The notes: generated from the sequence alone by a model not told the origin. A stretch of 64,000 nucleotides of DNA from Actinomadura spongiicola (GCF_003432485.1 NZ_QVNQ01000002.1:434001-498000); one strand, 5' to 3'; shown: positions 1 to 9,536, counted from the stretch's first letter. Numbers and translations: made by a program.

Positions 1-1
1 C

Positions 2-40
2 CGCGCCGAGATCGACGACGCTATGAAGCAGCAGCGGTGA
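2..40 (+). CDS. 3' end of an unidentified protein (partial)
   Basis: An open frame enters from the left edge and ends at a TGA at 38-40, giving the C-terminal tail [12 protein letters not shown]. The tail is charged and helix-like, as at the end of many cytoplasmic proteins. It would overlap the 3' end of the convergent galK by about 20 bases, a style seen repeatedly elsewhere in this window. Too little is present to assign a function, and it may be a chance open frame. Confidence 0.35.
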   Translation, partial: RAEIDDAMKQQR

Positions 41-1181
41 GGCGGTCCGCGCCACCGGACGGGACGGCGTCGTGGAACTCGGGCGCCGTCCAGCCGCGTC
101 TGGCGTAGGCGGCGACGATCGCGTCCTTGACCTTGGCGGCCCGGTCGGCGGGAACGAGGACGATCACGGACCCGCCGAAGCCGCCGCCGACCATGCGGCC
201 GCCGCGGGCGCCCGCCCGCAGCGCCGCGTCGACCGTCGTGTCGGCCTGCGGCCAGGACACCTCGAACTGGTCGCGGAGCGACAGGTGCGACGCGTTCAGC
301 ATCGCGCCGAGCTCCGCGACCGCCTTGGCCCGCAGCAGCCCGACGGTGGCCTCGACGCGGTGGTTCTCGGTGACGACATGCTGGACGCGGCGGCGCAGCA
401 CCGGGTCGCGCAGCGCCGTGAGCGCCGCCGTGAGGTCGGTGACGTCGCGGAGCGCGTCGACGCCGAGCAGCTCCGCGGCCCGCGCGCACTCGGCGCGCCG
501 CCTGGCGTAGTCGCCGCCGGTCAGGGCGTGCGAGGCGCGCGTGTCGACCACGAGCAGCGCCAGACCCGCGGCGGCGGGGTCGAACGGCACCCGCGACGAC
601 AGGCCGCTGCGGCAGTCGAGCATCAGCGCGTGCCCGGCCGCGCACAGCAGCGACGCGGACTGGTCCATCGGCCCGCACGGCATCCCGACCTGCTCGTTCT
701 CGGCCCGCCACGCCAGCCGGGCCAGCGCGGGACGGTCGAGGTCGACGCCGTACAGGTCGCGCAGCGCCAGCGCGGTCGCGCACTCCAGCGCGGCCGACGA
801 CGCCAGGCCCGCACCCCGCGGAAGATCGGAGTCGAACAGCAGGGACGCGCCGCCCACGCCGTGCTCCCGCAGGACCCGCGCGACACCGACCGGGTACGCG
901 GCCCACGCACGGTCGGGCGACCACCCCTCGGCGACGACCGGGCCGCCGACCACCGGCGCCGTCACGGCCGTCGCGGCGTGGCGCGAGCGGACCTCGATCA
1001 TCCCGTCGTCGCGGGGCGCGGCGGCCACCGAGACGCCGAGCGGCAACGCGAACGGCAGCACCAGCCCGTCGTTGTGGTCGGTGTGCTCGCCGATCAGGTT
1101 GACGCGACCCGGGGCGAACCAGACACCGTCCGGCGCCCGCCCGAAGATCTCGGTGAACGCGGCTTCGAGCCCGGCGGTCAT
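21..1181 (-). CDS. galK: Galactokinase
   Basis: GHMP-family kinase that phosphorylates alpha-D-galactose to galactose 1-phosphate in the Leloir pathway; cytoplasmic. The galactokinase signature [16 protein letters not shown] lies near the N-terminus, the ATP-binding GHMP motif [13 protein letters not shown] about one third in, and the C-terminal GHMP motif [12 protein letters not shown] near the end. Length (386 residues) is normal. I chose the ATG at 1181 because it forms an ATGA overlap with the stop of galE; an in-frame start seven codons upstream (1202) is possible. It is translationally coupled as the second gene of galE-galK. No galT is seen in the window; it may lie outside. Confidence 0.96.
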   Translation of the reverse strand: MTAGLEAAFTEIFGRAPDGVWFAPGRVNLIGEHTDHNDGLVLPFALPLGVSVAAAPRDDGMIEVRSRHAATAVTAPVVGGPVVAEGWSPDRAWAAYPVGVARVLREHGVGGASLLFDSDLPRGAGLASSAALECATALALRDLYGVDLDRPALARLAWRAENEQVGMPCGPMDQSASLLCAAGHALMLDCRSGLSSRVPFDPAAAGLALLVVDTRASHALTGGDYARRRAECARAAELLGVDALRDVTDLTAALTALRDPVLRRRVQHVVTENHRVEATVGLLRAKAVAELGAMLNASHLSLRDQFEVSWPQADTTVDAALRAGARGGRMVGGGFGGSVIVLVPADRAAKVKDAIVAAYARRGWTAPEFHDAVPSGGADRLTAAAS

Positions 1182-2131
1182 CGTGACCGCAGGAAGGTCC
1201 ACGCGTCGTCGACCATGGTCCGCAGGTCCCGCTCCGGCTTCCAGCCCAACTCCGTCTGGATCTTGTCGGACGAGGCGACCAGCACCGCCGGGTCACCGGG
1301 ACGGCGCGGCGCGACCTCCGCCGGGATCTCGCGGCCGGTGACCTCCCGGCACACGTCCACGACCTCCCGGACGGACGCGCCCGTGCCGCTGCCCAGGTTG
1401 TAGATCCGGTGGGTGCCGGGCTCGCAGGCGTCCAGCGCGAGGAGATGGGCGCGGCCCAGGTCGGTCACGTGGATGTAGTCGCGGACGCAGGTGCCGTCGG
1501 GCGTCGGATAGTCGTCGCCGAACATCCGCACCACGTCCCCGTCGCCCTGCGCGATCCTCAGCACGTTCGGGATCAGATGCGTCTCGACGGTGTGGCGCTC
1601 CCCGTGCCGCCCGTAGGCGCCCGCCACGTTGAAGTACCGCAGCGACACCCCGCCGATGCCGTGCAGCCGCGCGTACTCGGTCAGCGCCGTGTCGATCGCC
1701 AGCTTCGACGCGCCGTACGGGTTCGTCGGACGGGTCGGCGCGGTCTCCAGGATCGGTGTCGTCTCCGGCTCACCGTAGGTCGCGGCCGTGGAGGAGAACA
1801 CGATCCGCGGGACGCTCGCCAGGCGCATCGCGTCCAGCAGCGCCAGGGACTCGCCGAGGTTCTTGTCCCAGTACAGGCCCGGCTTCTCCACCGACTCGCC
1901 GACGAGCGACCTGGCGGCGAAGTGCAGCACGGCCTCGAACCCGGCCCCGGCCAGGACGTCGGCCGCCGTGTCCCGCAGCGTGCCGCGGACCAGGCGGGCG
2001 CCGTCCGGGACGGCGTCCTCGTGGCCGGTGGACAGGTCGTCCAGCACGACGACCTCGTGCCCCGCCTCCAGCAGCTGAGCGGAGACGACGCTGCCGACGT
2101 AGCCGGCGCCTCCGGTGACGAGCAGCTTCAC
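1178..2131 (-). CDS. galE: UDP-glucose 4-epimerase
   Basis: Extended short-chain dehydrogenase that interconverts UDP-glucose and UDP-galactose using tightly bound NAD. The N-terminal Rossmann motif TGGAGYVGS, the catalytic Ser region SSTAATYG and the YxxxK motif in YGASKLAID are all present. At 317 residues it is typical of actinobacterial GalE. The GTG start at 2131 is preceded by GGAGGT six to seven bases upstream. An AT-rich stretch (TTTTATGTT on the minus strand near 2150) may serve as the -10 region. It overlaps galK by four bases. Confidence 0.96.
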   Translation of the reverse strand: MKLLVTGGAGYVGSVVSAQLLEAGHEVVVLDDLSTGHEDAVPDGARLVRGTLRDTAADVLAGAGFEAVLHFAARSLVGESVEKPGLYWDKNLGESLALLDAMRLASVPRIVFSSTAATYGEPETTPILETAPTRPTNPYGASKLAIDTALTEYARLHGIGGVSLRYFNVAGAYGRHGERHTVETHLIPNVLRIAQGDGDVVRMFGDDYPTPDGTCVRDYIHVTDLGRAHLLALDACEPGTHRIYNLGSGTGASVREVVDVCREVTGREIPAEVAPRRPGDPAVLVASSDKIQTELGWKPERDLRTMVDDAWTFLRSR

Positions 2132-2213
2132 GAGCGGACCTCCATGAACATAAAACTGTGGCGCGGGGGTGTGCCCAGGCTATCCGGAACGGCGAACGGG
2201 GAAGGCTGAACCC

Positions 2214-3200
2214 ATGGACCGGACGCCACCCCTGGACCAGACGCCGTCCCGGCCGCCGCCCGGGACGCCGTCCCGGCCGCCGCGGGGCCTGGCCCGGCCA
2301 CTGGTGTGGCTGCTGTCGAGCTCGACCAACCTGGTGGTCCGGCTGTCGGGCGGCGATCCGGGCGCGCTGCGCGAGGAGCTGTCGGCCGAGCGGATGCGAG
2401 CCCTCGTCGCCGAGAACACCCAGCTCACCGCCGACGAGCGGGCACTGATCGAGGAGGTGTTCGCGGCGGGGGAGCGGCCGCTGCGGGAGGTCCTCGTCCC
2501 GCGCACCGAGGTCGCGTTCCTGGACGCGGCGCTCCCGGTGGCCGCCGCGGCCCGGGTCGCCGCGAACAGCCCGCACTCGCGCTTTCCGGTGTGCCGCGAG
2601 TCCCACGACGAGGTGATCGGCTTCGTCCATATCCGTGATCTCCTCGCGCCCGGGCCCGCGGGGAGGGACGGGCCGGTCGGCGGTCTGGCGCGTCCGGTGA
2701 AGTTCCTGCCGTCCTCGAAGCGGGTCCTTCCGGCGCTGTCGGAGATGCGCCGCGAGGGCTGCCACCTGGCGATCGTCATGGACGAGTACGGCGGCGTCGC
2801 CGGGATCGTCACGATGGAGGACCTTCTGGAGGAGCTGATCGGCGACATCCGCGACGAATATGATGTCCACGACGCGCAGGCACGGCGCCTGCACGGCGGC
2901 GTCGTCGAGGTCGACGGCCTGCTCAACCTGGACGACTTCGCCGCCGAGACCGGCATCCGGCTGCCCGCCGGGCCCTACGAGACGGTCGCCGGGCACATCA
3001 TGGCGGCGCTGCGCCGCGTGCCCGCCGAGGGCGACTCGGTGGACGCGGGCGGGCACCGCCTCCTGGTGGCCCGGATGGACGGCCGGAGGGTGGCCCGCGT
3101 GCGCGTCGTCCCCCGGGTGACGCCGCAGGTCGTCGCGGCGCCGCTCGCCACCCCGCCCGCGACCCTGCGGGCTGCCACCGGTGACCCCGCCGACACCTGA
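2214..3200 (+). CDS. CorC/HlyC-type CBS-domain protein lacking the DUF21 membrane domain
   Basis: Residues about 40-100 match the segment that follows DUF21 in the CorC/HlyC family (WLLSSSTN, then the acidic linker and the VPRTEV start of the CBS region). A CBS pair follows (SRFPVCRE; AIVMDEYGGVAGIVTMEDL), then the C-terminal CorC_HlyC domain (VDGLLNLDDF). Full-length family members carry a four-helix DUF21 membrane domain of roughly 190 residues first; here it is replaced by a proline-rich stretch with a 20-bp tandem repeat in the DNA. The ATG at 2214 has GGGGAAGG upstream. The upstream sequence does not encode DUF21 in any frame. The protein is therefore probably soluble or peripheral; substrate unknown (family members are linked to Mg/Co efflux). 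Next gene is trpS, 18 bases away. Confidence 0.85.
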   Translation: MDRTPPLDQTPSRPPPGTPSRPPRGLARPLVWLLSSSTNLVVRLSGGDPGALREELSAERMRALVAENTQLTADERALIEEVFAAGERPLREVLVPRTEVAFLDAALPVAAAARVAANSPHSRFPVCRESHDEVIGFVHIRDLLAPGPAGRDGPVGGLARPVKFLPSSKRVLPALSEMRREGCHLAIVMDEYGGVAGIVTMEDLLEELIGDIRDEYDVHDAQARRLHGGVVEVDGLLNLDDFAAETGIRLPAGPYETVAGHIMAALRRVPAEGDSVDAGGHRLLVARMDGRRVARVRVVPRVTPQVVAAPLATPPATLRAATGDPADT

Positions 3201-3218
3201 GAGAATCGGTCCGTGCAC

Positions 3219-4295
3219 ATGTCCGAAGCGTCCAGCGCCGCAGCAGCATCCGATCAGAACGGCGCGGTGAGGCCCCGCGTGTTCTCCGGGATCCAGCCCA
3301 CCGCCGACTCGTTCCACCTCGGCAACTACCTGGGCGCGTTGCGGCAGTGGGTCGCGATGCAGGACACGCACGACGCCTTCTACTGCGTGGTCGACCTGCA
3401 CGCGATCACCATCGAGCACGATCCGGCGGTGCTGCGCCGCCGGACGAAGGTCGCCATTGCGCAGCTCCTCGCGATGGGCGTCGACCCCGACCGCGCCACC
3501 CTGTTCGTGCAGAGCCACGTCCCGGAGCACGCGGAGCTGGCGTGGGTGCTCGGCTGCCTCACCGGGTTCGGCGAGGCCGGGCGCATGACCCAGTTCAAGG
3601 ACAAGTCGTCCAAGCAGGGGACGGGCGGCACCTCGGTGGGGCTGTTCACCTACCCGATCCTCCAGGCCGCCGACATCCTGCTCTACACGCCCGACCCGGG
3701 CGCCGAAGGACGGGCGATCCGCGTCCCCGTCGGTGAGGACCAGCGGCAGCACCTGGAGCTGACCCGCACGCTGGCGCAGCGCTTCAACCACCGGTTCGGC
3801 GAGACGTTCGTCCCGCCGGAGGCCCATATCCCCCCGGGCGCCGCGAAGATCACCGATCTCCAGGAGCCGGACGCGAAGATGAGCAAGTCGGCGTCCTCCC
3901 CGCAGGGGATCATCGATGTGCTGGAGGAGCCGGGCCCGATGCGCAAGAAGATCATGCGCGCGGTCACCGACACCGGTACGGAGGTCGTCTACGACGAGGA
4001 GAAGAAGGCGGGCGTCACCAACCTGCTGCGGATCTTCTCCGCGCTGGACGGCACGTCCGTCCCCGACCTGGAGCGGCGCTACGAGGGCTCCGGGTACGGG
4101 CAGTTCAAGAAGGACCTCGCGCAGGTCGTCGTCGACACCTTCACGCCGATCAGGGAGCGCACGCTCAAGCTGCTCGACGACGAGGAGCAGCTCGACCGGG
4201 TCCTCGCGCAGGGCGCCGAACGCGCGTCCGGTGTCGCCGCGCGCACGATGGAGATCGTGCGCGAACGGGTGGGATTCGTGGGACGTGGTCGCTGA
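3219..4295 (+). CDS. trpS: Tryptophanyl-tRNA synthetase
   Basis: Class Ic aminoacyl-tRNA synthetase that charges tRNA-Trp. The HIGH-type signature appears as FHLGNYLGA near residue 30 and the KMSKS loop intact at about residue 220. Family landmarks [15 protein letters not shown] and [12 protein letters not shown] are present, and length (358 residues) is normal. The ATG at 3219 is listed; an in-frame GTG at 3213 is an alternative, and neither has a strong ribosome site. The N-terminal Ala/Ser-rich stretch is likely disordered. The following 2H-phosphoesterase gene overlaps the 3' end by 11 bases. Confidence 0.96.
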   Translation: MSEASSAAAASDQNGAVRPRVFSGIQPTADSFHLGNYLGALRQWVAMQDTHDAFYCVVDLHAITIEHDPAVLRRRTKVAIAQLLAMGVDPDRATLFVQSHVPEHAELAWVLGCLTGFGEAGRMTQFKDKSSKQGTGGTSVGLFTYPILQAADILLYTPDPGAEGRAIRVPVGEDQRQHLELTRTLAQRFNHRFGETFVPPEAHIPPGAAKITDLQEPDAKMSKSASSPQGIIDVLEEPGPMRKKIMRAVTDTGTEVVYDEEKKAGVTNLLRIFSALDGTSVPDLERRYEGSGYGQFKKDLAQVVVDTFTPIRERTLKLLDDEEQLDRVLAQGAERASGVAARTMEIVRERVGFVGRGR

Positions 4296-4920
4296 CCGCC
4301 GACCCCACGACGCCGCGGAGGGCCCCGAGGAGACGCCCCCCGCGACTCCCCGCGACGCGGGCGAGGACGGGCTTCGCGCGATCGGTGTCGCGATCCCGAT
4401 CCCCGACCCGTACGGGGCGCGGTTGCAGGCGAAGCGCGCCTCGTTCGGCGACCCCATGGCGCACGCCATTCCCACGCACATCACGCTGCTCCCGCCGACC
4501 GAGGTGCACGAGTCCGCGCTCGGCGCCGTCGAGGAGCATCTGCGGGAGATCGCCCGTACCGAGGAACCGTTCCCGATCAAGCTCCGTGGTAGCGGAACGT
4601 TCCGACCCGTCTCTCCGGTCGTGTTCGTCGCCCTAGCCGAAGGAATCGGCGGTTGTGAACGGATTCAGGCAAGGGTTCTGACGGGTCCGCTCGCCCGGCC
4701 GCTGCCGTTTCCGTACCACCCGCACGTCACCATCGCCCACCATCTGCCCGACGACGTCATGGACAGGGCCTTCAAGGAGCTCGCCGGGTACAGCGCCGAC
4801 TTCGACGTGTGGGGCTTCTCCCTCTACGAGCACGGTCTGGACGGCGTGTGGCGTCCGCAGCGCGACTTCGTGTTCCCCGATCCCGGGCCGAGGTCACGGG
4901 CCGACCGGCCCGCGTCGTGA
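4285..4920 (+). CDS. 2'-5' RNA ligase-like 2H phosphoesterase
   Basis: LigT/2H superfamily protein with both catalytic tetrapeptides: HITL (in PTHITLLPP) and HVTI (in PHVTIAHH), spaced about 80 residues apart as expected for the two-lobed fold. Family members hydrolyse 2',3'-cyclic phosphates or related ends on RNA; the physiological substrate in actinomycetes is not settled. The first 35 residues are acidic and probably disordered. The GTG at 4285 is the only good start downstream of the trpS frame and gives an 11-base overlap with trpS, so it is probably co-transcribed with trpS. Confidence 0.85.
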   Translation: MVADRRPHDAAEGPEETPPATPRDAGEDGLRAIGVAIPIPDPYGARLQAKRASFGDPMAHAIPTHITLLPPTEVHESALGAVEEHLREIARTEEPFPIKLRGSGTFRPVSPVVFVALAEGIGGCERIQARVLTGPLARPLPFPYHPHVTIAHHLPDDVMDRAFKELAGYSADFDVWGFSLYEHGLDGVWRPQRDFVFPDPGPRSRADRPAS

Positions 4921-5010
4921 CACGCGCGTTCCCTCGGCGTGCCCCACGCGTTTCCGAAGGTCGTCCCGCCGGGTGAACATCGAGTCACGGTTTGTGGGTA
5001 CTTTGCGTAC

Positions 5011-6045
5011 ATGCGGCAGGTGATCAACCGGGCGCAGCGGCGCGGCGAGGCCCTGTTCGGGGACGCCAAGGACCGGCTGAACGGCGCCCGGGAACGCCGC
5101 CCCTGGCTCGACCACCAGGCGCGGGCGCTGTCGCGGTACCGGGAGCGGCGCGGCGACCGCCTCGCCGCCGCACTCACCTGCTACGCGTTCCTGTCGTTCT
5201 TCCCGCTGCTGGCGCTGGCGTACTCGCTGCTCGGCTACCTGGTCGGCTTCAGCGGCGCGGCCCGCGACTACTTCGTCCGGGCCGTGAACTCCCAGCTGCC
5301 CGGGCTGTCCGACCAGCTCCAGGTCGAGCAGATCGCCCAGTCCAAGACGGCCGTGGGGATCATCGGACTGGTCGCGTTGCTGATCACCGGTCAGGGCTGG
5401 GTGCAGGTCCTGCGCGAGGCGCTGCGCGACATGTGGGGCAACGAGCCCGGCGGCGGCGGGAACTACGCCGTCAAACGGCTGTGGGACATGGCCGTCCTGG
5501 GCTTCCTCGGCGTCGTCCTGATCTGCGGCATGGCCGTGTCGACCGTCACGACGTCGGCGACGCACACCGTCCTCGGCTGGTTCGGGATGGAGGACGTCAC
5601 CGGCGCCGGGACCGTGCTGCGGCTGCTGTCCCTCGCCTGCGCGACCGCGTTCAACACCGTGGTCTTCCTGGTGCTGTTCACCCGCCTCTCGGGCACCCGG
5701 GCGCCCTGGCGGCGGATCATCCGCGGCGCGCTGTTCGGTGCGGTGGGCTTCGAGATCCTCAAGCAGATCGCGTCGCTGCTCATCGCCCGGACGACGGAGA
5801 ACCCCGTCTACGGCGCGTTCGCCGTCCTGGTCGGGCTGATGGTGTGGATCAACGTCGTCTCGCGGTTCGCCCTGTACGTCGCCGCGTGGACGGCCACCCG
5901 CCGCGCCGTCCTCACCGCCGACGCGGAGAACCCGGAACGGGCGGAGGCGCCGCCAGCGGGTGAGGAACCGCCCTCGGCGCGAGACGAGCCGTCAGGACGG
6001 GAGCGGCCTCCGGCTCAGGACCAGAAGGCGTCGTCGGCGTACTGA
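5011..6045 (+). CDS. YihY/BrkB-family inner-membrane protein
   Basis: Integral membrane protein of the YihY/virulence-factor-BrkB family. After an N-terminal cytoplasmic helix the hallmark RLAAALTCYAFLSFFPLL opens the first membrane segment. About six hydrophobic segments follow, including the family region ending VYGAFAVLVGLMVWINV. The last 45 residues are acidic, proline-rich and probably disordered. Molecular function of the family is unsettled (the old tRNA-processing name is not supported). The ATG at 5011 is preferred over an in-frame upstream ATG at 4939; a TACTTTGCGTAC stretch directly upstream suggests a short or absent 5' leader. The 3' end overlaps the convergent SnoaL-like gene by 31 bases. 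Confidence 0.88.
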   Translation: MRQVINRAQRRGEALFGDAKDRLNGARERRPWLDHQARALSRYRERRGDRLAAALTCYAFLSFFPLLALAYSLLGYLVGFSGAARDYFVRAVNSQLPGLSDQLQVEQIAQSKTAVGIIGLVALLITGQGWVQVLREALRDMWGNEPGGGGNYAVKRLWDMAVLGFLGVVLICGMAVSTVTTSATHTVLGWFGMEDVTGAGTVLRLLSLACATAFNTVVFLVLFTRLSGTRAPWRRIIRGALFGAVGFEILKQIASLLIARTTENPVYGAFAVLVGLMVWINVVSRFALYVAAWTATRRAVLTADAENPERAEAPPAGEEPPSARDEPSGRERPPAQDQKASSAY

Positions 6046-6488
6046 TCCTCGGCCAGCGTGCGAATCTCGGTGATCTTGCCGTCCTCGATGCGGAACAGGT
6101 CGACCGCGCGGCCGTCCAGCACCTGGCCCGGACGTCCCGGCCGTTCCGCGTACGTCTGGACGAGCGCCGCGCCGTACTCCTCGTTCGCCATCACCGCGTA
6201 CGGCTCGGCGCGGAACGTCCCGCCCGACAGCTCGAACAGCCGGACGTAGAAACCGAGGACCTCCTCCGGGGTGCGGTACTCGCCGCACAGCGGCCCGCGT
6301 CCCGGCACGCGGTGCACGACGTTCTCGGCGAGCAGATCACGGATGAAGGTCATGTCGCCCTTGGCGAAGGCCGTGTAGCCGTCCTTCAGCAGCGACACGT
6401 TCGGATGTTCACCGGCGGCCCCGGGGACGTGCGTGCCGGGCATGTGTGGGTCGGGCGTGTGCGTGTCGGGCGTGTGCGTGTCGGGCAT
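6015..6488 (-). CDS. SnoaL-like / NTF2-fold protein
   Basis: Small alpha+beta-barrel protein of the SnoaL/nuclear-transport-factor-2 superfamily: a helix with FAKGDMTFIRDLLAENVVH, then strands and the closing DLFRIEDGKITEIRTL typical of SnoaL-like proteins. The family includes cyclases, hydrolases and proteins without known activity, so substrate is unknown. The first 25 residues are a low-complexity repeat of PDTHT/PGTHV encoded by short tandem DNA repeats and look disordered. The ATG at 6488 has a near-perfect AAGGAGGA ribosome site eight bases upstream, so the repeat is very likely translated. It overlaps the convergent BrkB gene by 31 bases. Confidence 0.85.
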   Translation of the reverse strand: MPDTHTPDTHTPDPHMPGTHVPGAAGEHPNVSLLKDGYTAFAKGDMTFIRDLLAENVVHRVPGRGPLCGEYRTPEEVLGFYVRLFELSGGTFRAEPYAVMANEEYGAALVQTYAERPGRPGQVLDGRAVDLFRIEDGKITEIRTLAEDQYADDAFWS

Positions 6489-6598
6489 GGCGCGCTTCCT
6501 CCTTCACCGGCGCCACCGTGAGCGTAAGCCCGTGTCCCTCGTCAGGCCAGCGTCCCGGCGACCCCTGAGGGAACCTTTACCGCGCGTTCGGCCCAGGG

Positions 6599-7951
6599 TC
6601 AGGAACCGGTGTCGTCGGTGGCGGCGGGCGTTCCGTAGCGCAGTGCCTCCAGGCGGCGCCGACGGCGCAGCACGACGAACAGGACCGCGATGGCCAGCAG
6701 GGCGCCGACCGTGCCGCCGCTGACGAGCAGCCATGTGCGGGACGTGTCGTCGGAGGCGAGCGGGGCGTTCGGCAGCACCCCGTCGGACTCGTCGTCCTTC
6801 TCCGCCGACTTCGGGGTGCCGGGGGCGACGAGCGCGCCCACGGGCTCGGTCTTGCCGCGTGCGGCGAACCCCCAGTCCAGCAGCTGGGTCGCGTACTTCG
6901 ACGGCCGCTCCTCGGCCCGCATCAGCGAGATCACGATGGTGTGCCCGTCGCGCTGCGCCTGCGCGACGAAGGTCTGCCTGGCGGCGACCGTGTAGCCGTT
7001 CTTGCCGCCGAGCATCCCGGCGTACGCGTCCCGCTCGCCCGGCAGCATCCGGTTGTGGGTGTGGATGGGGTACCCGCCGACCTTCTTGCCCTTCTGGCGC
7101 TCCTTCTTCGTCGGCGGAGCCGGGAACTGGTGGTCGATCGCCTGCATGTAGCGGCGGTAGGCCGGGTTCTTCATGCCCTCGCGCAGGATGAGCGCCAGGT
7201 CGTACGCGGACGTGTGCTGCGTGCGGACGTCCAGACCGAGGTCCTTGTCGAGCCCGTTCGGTGACCCGGCCTTGGTGTCGTGCGCGTTGATGCGCTTGGC
7301 CTCGGCGTTCATGGCGGCGAGCGTCGCGTCCATGCCGCCGTACGCCTCGGCCAGCGTCACCGAGGCGTCGTTGGCCGACATCATCAGCATCGCGTGGAAC
7401 AGGTCGGAGACCTTGTAGCTCATCTTCGGCGTGAGCCCGACCTTGGTGCCCTCGACGTCGCAGGCCGCCTGGGAGGGCCGCACGAGCCGGTTCGGATCCA
7501 GTTTGGGCACGAGGGCGAGCGCGGTCAGCGTCTTGATCGTGCTCGCCGGGAGGTACCGGCCGTGCGGGTCCTTGGCGGCCAGGACGTCCCCGGTGTCGGC
7601 GTCCGCGATCAGGTACGAGGCCGCCTTGATGTTCGGCGGCGGGGGGACGCCGGGCGTCTGGTTGACGACGACGCCGCGTCCGGCGAGCTGCTGGCCGCCG
7701 ACGGTCTCCCGCGGCGTGCCGGACGAGGGGGTGGCGGCGGTCCGCGGCTCGGTGAGCCGGGGCGCGGCCGTGGCGGGCGCCGCCACGAGCGCGGGTCCGG
7801 TGGCGAGGGACGTCGCCGTCAGCGGCACTGTGATCACCATCAGGGCGCGGCGGACGCTCGTCCGCTCCCGTCGCTCTGGTCGCAAGCTTCCGACGCTCCT
7901 TGGTCCCGTGGCAGCGCGATCGCTCCCGCCGCGCGTGCGCGTGGCGCCCAT
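6599..7951 (-). CDS. D-alanyl-D-alanine carboxypeptidase (PBP5/6 type)
   Basis: Low-molecular-mass penicillin-binding protein of the S11 serine peptidase family that trims the terminal D-Ala of peptidoglycan stem peptides outside the membrane. The active-site motifs are STIK (Ser137, Lys140), SAN (Ser192, Asn194) and KNG at Lys317 in place of the textbook KTG. A secretion signal covers roughly residues 33-63 (RRALMVITVP to the AATAAP region), and a C-terminal membrane segment (about 407-427) followed by RRRRR anchors the enzyme. Start codon ATG at 7951 has GGGGGAG very close upstream. The N-terminal 30 residues are long for a signal peptide, so an internal start is possible. Transcribed alone, divergent from the GCS2 gene. 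Confidence 0.93.
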   Translation of the reverse strand: MGATRTRGGSDRAATGPRSVGSLRPERRERTSVRRALMVITVPLTATSLATGPALVAAPATAAPRLTEPRTAATPSSGTPRETVGGQQLAGRGVVVNQTPGVPPPPNIKAASYLIADADTGDVLAAKDPHGRYLPASTIKTLTALALVPKLDPNRLVRPSQAACDVEGTKVGLTPKMSYKVSDLFHAMLMMSANDASVTLAEAYGGMDATLAAMNAEAKRINAHDTKAGSPNGLDKDLGLDVRTQHTSAYDLALILREGMKNPAYRRYMQAIDHQFPAPPTKKERQKGKKVGGYPIHTHNRMLPGERDAYAGMLGGKNGYTVAARQTFVAQAQRDGHTIVISLMRAEERPSKYATQLLDWGFAARGKTEPVGALVAPGTPKSAEKDDESDGVLPNAPLASDDTSRTWLLVSGGTVGALLAIAVLFVVLRRRRRLEALRYGTPAATDDTGS

Positions 7952-8369
7952 GACTCCCCCGAAAGACTAGGCGACCTATCCGGCGAAGGGGTACCCGACG
8001 GTGAACGCCACAAGCACGGGATGTACGTGATGGAAGGTACGGGACGCTATCTTTGGGACATATGGGACGGCCCGTTTCGGTGACAGTCCGTAATCGGCGG
8101 TATTTTGGGACGCACTGACTAGTTCGATCGGATGGTGTCGTAGACAAGATCGATGACCGAAAGGTAGGACGCCCGACCGCCCGCTGACCGTCCGCATGAG
8201 TCAATTGACCCGCAAAGGGCATGGACACCCGGCAGGACGGCGAGAACGGACGTCATCATGGTGCGAACACGTGACCTGGACCGGCGTTTGTCCAGGCTTA
8301 AGGACCCGCTGGCTGAATTGCGCCACGTGCCACGCAACGACCTGCAAGGATTGTGGACGGAGGTTGGCC
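7952..8369. promoter_or_regulatory. 418-bp divergent intergenic region
   Basis: No convincing gene lies here. Visible elements: four copies of GGGAC on the plus strand at 8041, 8055, 8064 and 8107, the first three in a moderately AT-rich patch; a perfect inverted repeat CCTGGAC/GTCCAGG at 8275-8296 with an eight-base loop; and a good ribosome site GGAGG before the GTG at 8370. A cysteine-rich open frame that continues upstream from the GCS2 gene into this region is not supported by any start signal. The region should hold the promoters for both the carboxypeptidase and the GCS2-M20 pair. Confidence 0.5.
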
Positions 8370-9536
8370 GTGGCCATTGACTTCAACGCATCGAACGGTC
8401 CGACGCTCGGCGTCGAGTGGGAGATTCAGCTGGTCGATGCGGTGACGAGGCACCTGCGGCAGGACGCACGCGAGGTGCTCGCCGCCCTGCCCACCCTCAG
8501 CGAGGACGACCAGAACCCGCCGGTCCGCCACGAGCTGATGGAGTCCACGGTCGAGGTCGTGACCGGAATCTGCTCCACGGTCGGCGAGGCCAAGAACGAC
8601 CTCGCCGGGACCCTCGCCGCCCTCCGGTCCGCCGCCGCCGAACGCGGCATCGCGCTGGCCTGTACCGGCACCCACCCGATCAGCGACTGGCGCGACGCGG
8701 TCATGGCGCCGATGCGCCGCTACGCCGAGCTGATCGAGGAGATGCAGTGGCTGGCGCGGCGCATCCAGACGTTCGGCGTGCACGTCCACGTGGGCGTCTC
8801 CGACGCGGAGAAGGCGATCCCGATCGTCAACGCGCTCTCGTCCTACCTTCCGCACTTCCTGGCGCTCACCGCGTCCAGCCCGTTCTGGAGCGGCAGCGAC
8901 ACCGGCCTCGCGTCCTGCCGGGCGGTCGTCTTCGGGCAGCTCCCGACCGCGGGGCCGCCCCACCTGCTGGACGACTGGGCGGCGTTCGAGGATTACATGG
9001 ACACGCTCCTGCGTTCTGGAACTATTCGCAGCATCAAGGAGGTCTGGTGGGACATCCGTCCGCATCCGGATTTCGGCACGGTCGAGATCCGAATGTTCGA
9101 CGGGATTCCGACCATGCGCGAGGTGGGCATGGCCGCGGCGCTGTGCCAGAGCCTGGTCACGCTGTTCGACCAGCAGCTCGACCGCGGCTACACGCTGCCG
9201 CGACCGGCCGCCTGGGTGGTGCGCGACAACAAGTGGCGCGCGACGCGGTACGGGCTCGACGCCATCGTGATCACCGATGACGCGGGGAACACCGCACCCC
9301 TCCGCGACGACCTGTACGAGCTGATCAGGGAGCTGGAGCCGGTGGCCGACCGGCTCGGCTGCGCGGAGGAGCTCAAGGTGGCGGGCGAGATCCTGGAGTA
9401 CGGCGCGCCGTACGAACGCCAGCGCGCGATCCGCGCCGAAGGCGGGACGCTGGAGAACATCGTCGACGCGGCGATCGTCGAACTGGCGGAGGACAGGTTC
9501 GTCACACTTGGGGAGGTCGCACATGCCGGCACCTGA
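8370..9536 (+). CDS. GCS2-type glutamate-cysteine ligase-like carboxylate-amine ligase
   Basis: Member of the glutamate-cysteine ligase 2 / YbdK family of ATP-dependent carboxylate-amine ligases. N-terminal GPTLGVEWEIQLVD carries the conserved acidic ATP/Mg-binding glutamates; further family landmarks are HELMESTVEV, GVHVHVGV and the TVEIRMFDG block. Length 388 is typical. YbdK shows weak glutamate-cysteine ligase activity and close actinobacterial relatives include EgtA of ergothioneine synthesis, but no other ergothioneine genes are nearby, so the substrate is not assigned. GTG at 8370 is chosen because GGAGG lies about six bases upstream. It overlaps the downstream M20 gene by 14 bases, suggesting coupling. 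Confidence 0.88.
   Translation: MAIDFNASNGPTLGVEWEIQLVDAVTRHLRQDAREVLAALPTLSEDDQNPPVRHELMESTVEVVTGICSTVGEAKNDLAGTLAALRSAAAERGIALACTGTHPISDWRDAVMAPMRRYAELIEEMQWLARRIQTFGVHVHVGVSDAEKAIPIVNALSSYLPHFLALTASSPFWSGSDTGLASCRAVVFGQLPTAGPPHLLDDWAAFEDYMDTLLRSGTIRSIKEVWWDIRPHPDFGTVEIRMFDGIPTMREVGMAAALCQSLVTLFDQQLDRGYTLPRPAAWVVRDNKWRATRYGLDAIVITDDAGNTAPLRDDLYELIRELEPVADRLGCAEELKVAGEILEYGAPYERQRAIRAEGGTLENIVDAAIVELAEDRFVTLGEVAHAGT

Noticed and set aside
72..1403. Long plus-strand ORF opposite galK and galE
   Set aside because: Arg/Gly-rich shadow of two well-supported minus-strand genes; no family likeness.
1770..4580. 936-codon minus-strand ORF across the CBS and trpS genes
   Set aside because: Low-stop antisense frame in GC-rich DNA; it crosses several clear genes on the other strand.
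8196..8369. Cysteine-rich N-terminal extension of the GCS2 protein
   Set aside because: No ribosome site at the upstream ATG, and GTG 8370 with GGAGG gives the normal family start.
8370..9536. Ergothioneine EgtA
   Set aside because: Same broad family, but no egtB, egtC, egtD or egtE genes are adjacent; product left general.
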